Assembly: GCF_000739935.1 (NCBI RefSeq) | Contig: NZ_BBJU01000020.1 | Location: 1 to 64,000 of the forward strand | DNA: 64,000 bases | From: Agrobacterium rubi TR3 = NBRC 13261 | GTDB lineage: Bacteria > Pseudomonadota > Alphaproteobacteria > Rhizobiales > Rhizobiaceae | Direction: 5' to 3' | Part shown: in pieces, positions 58,510 through 64,000 of the stretch | Layout of the letters: every line of letters starts with the position of its first letter | How positions within the stretch are numbered: position 1 is the first letter of the stretch | Notes under the pieces: generated by a model | Database searches by the model: none | What the model saw: the letters and a program-made list of their open reading frames with translations, nothing else | Told to the model about the DNA's origin: nothing | Made by a program: the position numbers and the translations under genes

Positions 58510-59592
58510 ATGCGCGTTTCTATCATTATTGTTTCCACGCTTTTTGCCAGCACTGCTTTTGCGCAGAGCGCGACGCCGCAGGCTCCCAAGCCGCAGGTCA
58601 ACGTCAAGACCGATGCCATGCTCGTCAAGGGTGGGCCATCGCTGGGTGACAGCGACAAGGTGCGGTGGGATTTCTACAAGGCCGACAGCACCGGTGGCGC
58701 GAGTGACGAGAATGTCGGCGGCGCTTATGACGCGACATTCGAGGAGAAAATCCCGGTCGGCAAATATGTGGCGGTGGCAAGCCTCGGCAACATCACTCGC
58801 AATATTCCTGTCGAGATCAAGGATGGAGCGGTTGCCCAGGTGAACGTCGTGTTTGACGCCGCGCAATTGACCATTATTCCCAAGCGTAGCCAGGACAGCA
58901 AGGAAGCCGAGCCGCAGGCACGTGTCGATGTCAAGCAGGGCACTTTCAGCGACAGTATTTACGGTGCCAAGGAAATTTTCGTGCCTGCTGGCGAGCTAAA
59001 GCTTGAGGGCCGCATCGGCCCGACACGCGCTGAAGATACGATTACCGTTAAAGCGGGCGAAACAATCAGCCATGACCTCATCATCCCCAGCGGCGTCGTG
59101 ATTGCGAACGCGGTTTACAAGGATGGCGGACGCGCGGTGGAAACCGACAATATTCGCTTCGAGACCGTTTCCACCGACGAAACGCTCGATGGTACTCGCG
59201 ACACGCTGACCGGCACCTATGGCCCGGGGAAATTGATGCAGATGCCTGCCGGTTCCTTCGTCATGCGTGCGCGTCTGGGCAAGGTCGTCGTGGAAACGCC
59301 GTTCAGCGTGACAGCGGGACAGCGCACCAACGTGACGGTCAACCTCGATGCCGGTGTTCTGGCTGTGACCGCAAAGGATGCGCAGCGCATCGATATCCTG
59401 GAGACCACCAAGGATTTGCAAGGCACGCAGAAGGAAATTTCAGGTCGTTACGGCACCACGCATCAGGAAACCCTGCATCCGGGCAACTACTCCGTGAAGG
59501 TGACCTATGACGACAAAACCAAGCGCGAGCCAAAAGAAGTAACCGCCACGGTGACTGCCGCCGAGCGCACGGAACTGAATATTACCGACTGA
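58510..59592 (+). CDS. Secreted protein with four beta-sandwich-like repeats
   Basis: A 360-residue protein with a Sec signal peptide (hydrophobic 4-16, site after AFA at about residue 18). The mature part seems to be four divergent units of about 75-90 residues (about 30-115, 117-200, 200-285 and 285-360). Each has a turn with P-x-G-K/S-Y/F, then a short strand pair ending in V-x-A-G-x-x-T, like the carboxypeptidase regulatory-like or Ig-like beta sandwiches. It is probably periplasmic. No enzymatic motif is seen. AGGGG precedes the ATG. Confidence 0.7.
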   Translation: MRVSIIIVSTLFASTAFAQSATPQAPKPQVNVKTDAMLVKGGPSLGDSDKVRWDFYKADSTGGASDENVGGAYDATFEEKIPVGKYVAVASLGNITRNIPVEIKDGAVAQVNVVFDAAQLTIIPKRSQDSKEAEPQARVDVKQGTFSDSIYGAKEIFVPAGELKLEGRIGPTRAEDTITVKAGETISHDLIIPSGVVIANAVYKDGGRAVETDNIRFETVSTDETLDGTRDTLTGTYGPGKLMQMPAGSFVMRARLGKVVVETPFSVTAGQRTNVTVNLDAGVLAVTAKDAQRIDILETTKDLQGTQKEISGRYGTTHQETLHPGNYSVKVTYDDKTKREPKEVTATVTAAERTELNITD

Positions 59593-60028
59593 CAGCAGCC
59601 ACCATCTGCGGCGCGATTTTTACGCCGCAGAAATCGGATGCGGAGACGCGGTCGCAAAGGTCTATCCATTCGCAACCTGAGCATGCGGATCGTAGATGAC
59701 CCTGTTGAAAACCGGATCGAAGCTTTTCGATTAGGGCTCGGTCCGGTGTGATGCGGCTTCCAATTTCAAGTGTTTCGCCCAGCCAGCCACTTGCGACTGC
59801 CAAAGCGTGAGCGTCACGTGCCTGCACGCTGCTCCTGAAACAATGAGCGGTCTCGTCATCCAATAAAGGCGCGCAGATATCATCAGGGCCGGATATGATT
59901 TCGATCTCTTCTCCGCCATTCAGCCGCTCGGCAACACGGTCGTAATTGACCGTGAAGCTTTGCGTATAGCCTTTGCCCAGATAGGTCAGCATGCACAGCA
60001 GATGATGCGCCCTGAGACGAACCGTCAC
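59582..60028 (-). CDS. DUF1284 domain-containing protein
   Basis: A 148-residue protein beginning MTVRLRAHHLLCMLTYLGKGY, the DUF1284 signature. Several Cys (in HHLLC, DDICAP, SACSGCEWIDLCDR and SDFCG) could bind metal or an iron-sulfur cluster; CxxC followed by another Cys five residues later is suggestive. It overlaps bioY by four bases, so it is cotranslated with the biotin transporter. Function is unknown; the link hints at biotin metabolism. Confidence 0.78.
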   Translation of the reverse strand: MTVRLRAHHLLCMLTYLGKGYTQSFTVNYDRVAERLNGGEEIEIISGPDDICAPLLDDETAHCFRSSVQARDAHALAVASGWLGETLEIGSRITPDRALIEKLRSGFQQGHLRSACSGCEWIDLCDRVSASDFCGVKIAPQMVAAVSR

Positions 60029-60603
60029 CGGGCAACCTCTTTGCGCGGAGCGAGAAGCTTGAGGACGGCAGCAGCAAGAGCTGATTTCAGTACCGCGCCG
60101 AGAATAAAGGGAGCAACGCCTGCGATCCAGGCTTTTTCAGCGCCCAGCAGACCTGCCAGCCACGCCCAGCCGAGAGCAAGACCCACAGCATTTGCAACGA
60201 AGTGCAACAGGAAACCAGCAACAGGGCGGTGACCGCTGATACCCTTTTCCGTCATGAAGCCTACAAGTGCGGCCATGATCGGGAAGGACACGAGATAACC
60301 GGCAGTCGGCCCGACGAAGGGCGCAAGACCGGATGAAACGCCCGCAAGAACCGGCAGGCCAAGCATGGCTTCGCCCAGCCATGCAAGTACCGTCAAGGTG
60401 CCGAGCCGCCAGCCGTAGAGAGCGCCGATCATCGTGACCGCAAACGTCTGCATGGTGATTGGGACCGGCACCATTGGCACCGCAATTTTGGAAGCCAATG
60501 CCAGCACCAGCGTTCCAGCGATGACGAAAAGCGCCTGCTGTACGAAGGATTTCGACGAAAGATCGAGAAAGCCGGATGGAGCATTGCGAATGTGAGCCGT
60601 CAT
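60025..60603 (-). CDS. bioY: Biotin transporter BioY
   Basis: A 192-residue membrane S component of ECF-type biotin uptake, with six hydrophobic segments. BioY motifs are PMVPVPITMQTFAVTMIGALYGWRLGTLTVLAWLGEAMLGLPVLAG and GPTAGYLVSFPIMA. No bioM/bioN genes are adjacent in this window. A BioR-type box lies 19 bases before the start codon, and DUF1284 overlaps its end. Confidence 0.92.
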   Translation of the reverse strand: MTAHIRNAPSGFLDLSSKSFVQQALFVIAGTLVLALASKIAVPMVPVPITMQTFAVTMIGALYGWRLGTLTVLAWLGEAMLGLPVLAGVSSGLAPFVGPTAGYLVSFPIMAALVGFMTEKGISGHRPVAGFLLHFVANAVGLALGWAWLAGLLGAEKAWIAGVAPFILGAVLKSALAAAVLKLLAPRKEVAR

Positions 60604-60621
60604 GATGTCTTCCTTTTCAAA

Positions 60622-60631
60622 TTATAGATAA
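60622..60631. promoter_or_regulatory. BioR box in front of bioY
   Basis: TTATAGATAA (reverse complement TTATCTATAA), an exact match to the TTATMTATAA consensus of alphaproteobacterial BioR, placed 19 bases upstream of the bioY ATG. Confidence 0.8.
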
Positions 60632-60772
60632 TTCTACAAAGACGACATAATTGATACCAGAAACCACTTCGAAATCCAGATAGCAACTTAAAGATTCACG
60701 CAACAGCAACCACTTCATGTGGATAGTCTTCACATAAATTCCATAAAATCAGCATGATAAGACAATTTTAAA

Positions 60773-60782
60773 TTATCTATAA
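60773..60782. promoter_or_regulatory. Second BioR box, just after the bioR-like gene
   Basis: TTATCTATAA, an exact consensus match, one base past the stop of the GntR gene and about 150 bases from the first box. Paired boxes could be bound together. Confidence 0.7.
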
Positions 60783-60783
60783 T

Positions 60784-61464
60784 TTATCCGACGATTGCGA
60801 AGGCGTCGCGAGTCGAGCCCGTTGGCGTGCGAATTGCCGTTCGGCCAATCCACTGAACGTGTCCATCCAAAATGCGGATTGCCTCTTCTGCGCGCCTGCC
60901 GCGCAAAGCATCGATAATGGCGCGGTGATCAGTATCTGTGCGTCGTTCCCACCCTGCCCGCCAGGCCGAAAACAGAAATCGGGCGCTTGCGGCATGCAAG
61001 CCGTCGATGGTTTCCATCAGCCTCGGCATGTTGCAGGGTGCGGTAATCAGCCGATGGAAGCGGCGGTTCGCCTCTTCCCATTGGCGCACATCCATGGCCC
61101 TGTCGCCCGCAAGCGTGGCCGCTTCTGCCTCGTCCAATATGGCAGCGGTCAAATTGGGGATGGCATGGCGCAGCGCCAGCACCTCCAGTGCCGCGCGCAT
61201 CTCTGCCACCTCCTGCACATCAGCCAGACCGAAATCCGCCACCCGCACGCCCCGGCGTGGAATACTGATGGCCAGCCCCTGCGCTTCCAGCCGACGGAAG
61301 GCCTCGCGCACCGGCACGTGCGAGGCCCCGAACTCCTCGGCGACATGGTCCTGGCGCAGCCGTGCGCCCGGCGCCAGCTCACCGCGCACGATGCGGTCAG
61401 CCAGCGTGCGGCTGATTTTTGCAGCAATGGTGTCTTCGGGTTTGATCTTTGGAGTTTTAGCCAT
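60784..61464 (-). CDS. bioR: GntR-family regulator, probable biotin repressor BioR
   Basis: A 226-residue regulator from the ATG at 61464. The winged helix-turn-helix is at residues 10-75 (ADRIVRGELAPGARLRQDHVAEEFGASHVPVREAFRRLEAQGLAI), and an FCD ligand domain follows. BioR of Agrobacterium is a GntR protein acting at TTATMTATAA; this gene lies immediately before bioY, with two such boxes between. The naming rests on that context. Confidence 0.75.
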   Translation of the reverse strand: MAKTPKIKPEDTIAAKISRTLADRIVRGELAPGARLRQDHVAEEFGASHVPVREAFRRLEAQGLAISIPRRGVRVADFGLADVQEVAEMRAALEVLALRHAIPNLTAAILDEAEAATLAGDRAMDVRQWEEANRRFHRLITAPCNMPRLMETIDGLHAASARFLFSAWRAGWERRTDTDHRAIIDALRGRRAEEAIRILDGHVQWIGRTAIRTPTGSTRDAFAIVG

Positions 61465-61625
61465 GGCCTGACATAAAGCGCCGCAGGAAACTTGTCGAGC
61501 AAGGCTGCACCCGTGCAAGGCTCGTTTGCAGTGCCATCGGTTGAGCTTACCGCCCACATGGTCTAAAAGCGCGCCAATATTCGGTATCCAACGTTTCCTC
61601 CATACTCAATCGCGAAGGAGAGCCC

Positions 61626-62315
61626 ATGAGCGGCTTTGACCTCATCATTTTCGACTGCGACGGCGTTCTCGTCGATTCCGAAATCATCGCCGCCCAGGTG
61701 GAATCTCGCCTGCTGACGGATGCCGGCTACCCGATTTCGACTGAGGAAATGGGTGAACGCTTCTCCGGCATGACGTGGAAGAACATTCTTCTCGAAGTCG
61801 AGCGTGAAGCCATCATTCCGCTGTCCGCATCGCTACTGGAGAAATCCGAAAAGCTTCTGGATGCGCGGCTTGAGCGTGACGTAAAGGCGATCGAAGGTGT
61901 CAAGACCGCGCTGTCGCGTCTGACGCTGCCACGCTGCATCTGCTCCAACTCCTCCAGCGCCCGGCTGGAGATGATGCTGACCAAGGTCGGCCTCAAGCCC
62001 TATTTCGAAGGTCACATCTATTCCGCCAAGGATCTGGGCGCTGACCGCGTCAAACCCAAGCCCGACATCTTCCTCCACGGCGCCCAACAGTTCAACATCT
62101 CACCGGACCGCGTCGTCGTCGTTGAGGATTCCGTGCACGGCATCACCGGTGCCCGCGCCGCCGGCATGCGCGTCATCGGCTTCACCGGCGCATCACACAC
62201 CTACCCCAGCCACGCCGATCGCTTGACGGATGCCGGTGCTGAGACGGTGATTGCGCGTATGCAGGACCTGCCTGCAACGATCGAAGCGCTGTCTGAATGG
62301 GCTGGCGTGGCGTGA
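61626..62315 (+). CDS. HAD-IA family phosphatase (phosphoglucomutase-like)
   Basis: A 229-residue HAD phosphatase. IFDCDGVLVDSE is motif I with both Asp, CSNSS motif II, KPKPD the motif III Lys, and VVVEDSVHG motif IV. The helical cap (about 18-85) makes it resemble beta-phosphoglucomutase or 6-phosphogluconate phosphatase. Divergent from the bioR-like gene. Confidence 0.88.
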   Translation: MSGFDLIIFDCDGVLVDSEIIAAQVESRLLTDAGYPISTEEMGERFSGMTWKNILLEVEREAIIPLSASLLEKSEKLLDARLERDVKAIEGVKTALSRLTLPRCICSNSSSARLEMMLTKVGLKPYFEGHIYSAKDLGADRVKPKPDIFLHGAQQFNISPDRVVVVEDSVHGITGARAAGMRVIGFTGASHTYPSHADRLTDAGAETVIARMQDLPATIEALSEWAGVA

Positions 62316-62324
62316 TTACCGCGT

Positions 62325-62361
62325 AGCTCTCATGTTAGAACAAAGATCTCGCATGAGAGCT
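62325..62361. terminator. Stem-loop between convergent HAD and MazF genes
   Basis: Ten-base perfect arms AGCTCTCATG/CATGAGAGCT with a 17-base loop, no T-run on either side. A shared 3'-end structure for both transcripts is likely. Confidence 0.5.
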
Positions 62362-62381
62362 GTGGCTTGAGGCAGATGGTG

Positions 62382-62762
62382 TTACTCTTGGTCCGGCACT
62401 GCAAAAACGAGACCAAAGATGGGGGCAAACCGCTCTAGCACTTCTGCAAAAACATCATCCGGCACCTTGTCTTTGGACTTCTCCGCATTCCGGTTTCGCC
62501 AGTCCATTGATTTCACCTGGTCGATCTGGATGACACCTGTGGTGCTTGTACCCGCACCGATCAATGATATTGCAAATCCGTTGCTGCGAGAGGCGGTGCC
62601 AGTCGTGGTAATGGGCGCGATGAATGCAAAGCCTGTTGCCATGTTGAACTTGAACGCGGACAGAATAAGCCCAGCATGGCGACCGCGTTGCTCTTTGCCT
62701 GCAGACGGCTGCATGTCGAGCCACCAGATTTCGCCAGGTGCCGGAATGTTAGGCCTTACCAA
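62382..62762 (-). CDS. MazF/PemK family toxin
   Basis: A 126-residue protein from a TTG that overlaps the antitoxin's end, behind GGGAA. PAPGEIWWLDMQPSAGKEQRGRHAGLILS is the MazF/PemK start (the PAGKEQRGRH segment holds the catalytic Arg), and the core continues with APITTTGT and GVIQIDQVKSMDWR. Relatives are sequence-specific mRNA interferases. Antitoxin comes first in the operon, as is usual. Confidence 0.85.
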   Translation of the reverse strand: MVRPNIPAPGEIWWLDMQPSAGKEQRGRHAGLILSAFKFNMATGFAFIAPITTTGTASRSNGFAISLIGAGTSTTGVIQIDQVKSMDWRNRNAEKSKDKVPDDVFAEVLERFAPIFGLVFAVPDQE

Positions 62763-63079
62763 ACTTCATTTCCCACCGCTGGCGCATTAACCCACGCTTC
62801 TTGCTCCGGCGTCAAAGGCGAGTTTGCGTCGTGCCCATTAAGCAATTCATCGAGCGTGTATTTGGGCTGACGAACCTTTATCGTTCCAGAGGAGCTCGGC
62901 GCAGCCTCGGCAATAACCTGTCGTCCTCTCACAGAAACGATCATCTCCTGGCCTTCGGTAAGACCTAGCATATTGCGAGCGGCAGCCGGTACCGTGAGAA
63001 CCAATGATCCACCAGCCCTTTTCAGCTTGGATGTCGTCGAAAAATCTTTTCGCGCTGATTGACCCTTTATCGCTGCCAT
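62756..63079 (-). CDS. AbrB/MazE-type antitoxin
   Basis: A 107-residue protein from the ATG at 63079 with GGAGG eight bases upstream. The swapped-hairpin AbrB motif is KLKRAGGSLVLTVPAAARNMLGLTEGQEMIVSVRGRQVIAEA (residues about 20-62), followed by a flexible tail with PKYTLDELLNGHDANSP that would sit on MazF. Its end overlaps the toxin start by seven bases. Confidence 0.85.
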   Translation of the reverse strand: MAAIKGQSARKDFSTTSKLKRAGGSLVLTVPAAARNMLGLTEGQEMIVSVRGRQVIAEAAPSSSGTIKVRQPKYTLDELLNGHDANSPLTPEQEAWVNAPAVGNEVW

Positions 63080-63093
63080 GAGCTTCGCCTCCA

Positions 63094-63136
63094 AAATGTA
63101 GAACATTTGTATAACATTGAGAAGAACGTGTCGCAA
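63094..63136 (-). promoter_or_regulatory. Promoter and operator of the AbrB/MazF pair
   Basis: On the minus strand TTGCGA (63131-63136), a 17-base spacer and TATACA (63108-63113) form a promoter. An inverted repeat AAATGT, three bases, ACATTT (63094-63108) overlaps its downstream edge, fitting autorepression by the antitoxin. Confidence 0.6.
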
Positions 63137-63208
63137 GCTCTTGGCAAGGCAGAAAAGGCTGGCATAAACACAGGGCTTTGGGCGAAAACCAGTCGGCCTC
63201 CAGAATAA

Positions 63209-63793
63209 CTAACCGCGGCGGCCCTTCTTAGAGCCGGCCTTCGCTGCACCGTCATCAAACGAGATGAACACGTTGGTCTGGCGCGATGCGCCGCCGGGCG
63301 CATTGGGAATGGCGACGTTGGGGTTGTTGAAGATGAATTGCGTGCCCGCCTCGCCTGCTGGAACGTCGACCGGGAAGTTGGTGACCTGCGAGAAGATTTC
63401 GCCGTCGCCGTCTTTAACGGTTACGCGGATAGGAAGGTTGACGCGGCCGGGCTTGGAGAGCGGACCGGGAACGAGGCGGCCCTGGGCGAGAACGTTGACC
63501 GTCAGCGTTGCGTCATTCATGCTGCAAGAGCGCGTGGTGTCCGACAGCGACGCCTGATAGACCAGTTTGGACGGGTCGTCCTTGGCGCCGCCCGCATAGA
63601 CACGGCGCACGGCAGTACCATCGAGAATGGTGATCGGCGGGCAAGTGGCCTGAACCACGGGTGTAACGGCCTGAGCGGCGGGTGCATTCACTGCCATCGA
63701 ATCCGATGGATTGGACGAGTTGCAACCTGCAATCACTGTCAGCAGCGATATCGTGGCGGACAAACGCAAAATATTCCCTGTCACTCTGTTCAA
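63209..63793 (-). CDS. Secreted lipoprotein of unknown function
   Basis: A 194-residue protein with a lipoprotein signal: basic start, hydrophobic stretch, and lipobox VIAGC with Cys24 as the modified residue. The mature part has an Ala/Pro linker, one further Cys pair (ATCPP and RSCSM) and beta-strand-like repeats (VNVLAQGRLVPGPLSKPG, LPIRVTVKDGDG), with a Lys/Arg-rich C-terminal tail. Similar short envelope lipoproteins are common in rhizobia, with no assigned role. Confidence 0.75.
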   Translation of the reverse strand: MNRVTGNILRLSATISLLTVIAGCNSSNPSDSMAVNAPAAQAVTPVVQATCPPITILDGTAVRRVYAGGAKDDPSKLVYQASLSDTTRSCSMNDATLTVNVLAQGRLVPGPLSKPGRVNLPIRVTVKDGDGEIFSQVTNFPVDVPAGEAGTQFIFNNPNVAIPNAPGGASRQTNVFISFDDGAAKAGSKKGRRG

Positions 63794-64000
63794 CCCTTCA
63801 AAAACTATCCCGATACAGGACCAGAGAACCCATTTATTGGCCTTTCATGCCTGTCGGCGATGGTCTATAGCAGCGGCGCTGGAAAAAATCGATTGGTTGC
63901 GCTCGGATTTGCTTGAATTTTGCAAATTGCTGTTGAAACGCCCCAAATCCGAAGTTTCCAACGGATAGGCTACTGACGACAAGGGACCATCTCGTGGAAT
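63794..64000. other. Right edge of the window, upstream of the lipoprotein gene
   Basis: About 207 bases that contain the promoter of the minus-strand lipoprotein gene. No gene I can support begins here. Confidence 0.4.

Overview
The window looks like a chromosomal segment of an alphaproteobacterium of the Rhizobium/Agrobacterium group. The evidence is the set of genes: a betIBA operon, a CcrM-type GANTC methyltransferase, BioR-type boxes (TTATMTATAA) in front of bioY, a type-3 (rhizobial) asparaginase, the smc-dsbA-dciA-mutY neighbourhood, pyruvate phosphate dikinase, a chemoreceptor with a C-terminal tether pentapeptide, and RIME-like palindromic intergenic repeats. No plasmid replication, conjugation, phage, insertion sequence, rRNA or CRISPR feature was seen. 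Assignment is from protein families read by eye; no database search was run.

Layout. 1-9.7 kb: a ligase-associated metallo-beta-lactamase exonuclease, a divergent MFS/MarR pair with two inverted repeats between them, a PAS-GAF-GGDEF diguanylate cyclase, a glutathione transferase, an asparaginase, a DUF3750 protein, a ClC channel/antiporter and a RelE/ParE-type toxin-antitoxin pair. 9.7-13.8 kb: betI-betB-betA (choline to glycine betaine), with a 15-bp-arm operator in front of betI and a pair of inverted 42-bp repeats between betB and betA. 14-18.3 kb: an orphan ParD-like antitoxin, an EAL-CBS-degenerate GGDEF protein, a quinone oxidoreductase and a TumE/TumA-like toxin-antitoxin pair whose mRNA looks leaderless. 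18.3-26 kb: sulfate assimilation, with sbp-cysT-cysW-cysA on the minus strand (import) diverging from cysH-cysD-cysN on the plus strand (activation and reduction). 26-30 kb: a large capsule-type glycosyltransferase/methyltransferase fusion and a family 2 glycosyltransferase next to tRNA-Pro(CGG).

30-47 kb: a small lipoprotein, malate:quinone oxidoreductase with an unusual Tat-like N-terminus, a hybrid sensor kinase with a DUF4239 membrane protein, an AI-2E/PerM family transporter, a DUF2161 nuclease-like protein, tRNA-Gln(TTG), a cupin/MBL-hydrolase/DCC cluster, a DUF1499 membrane protein, pyruvate phosphate dikinase and a methyl-accepting chemotaxis protein. 47-57 kb: a decayed copy of the 3' end of smc, an unrecognised protein built of exact 28-residue tandem beta repeats, intact smc, a DsbA-like thiol oxidase, DciA, mutY, a HAD hydrolase and an A+T-rich orphan gene. 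57-64 kb: ccrM, a secreted protein of four beta-sandwich repeats, the bioR-bioY-DUF1284 group, a HAD phosphatase, an AbrB/MazF toxin-antitoxin pair and a lipoprotein.

Most of the window is ordinary core metabolism. The most unusual signals are the smc-tail relic and the repeat protein lying between it and smc, the apparently leaderless TumE-type toxin with an operator over its start codon, and the glycosyltransferase-methyltransferase fusion. Four toxin-antitoxin-type loci, none obviously on a mobile element, lie within 64 kb.
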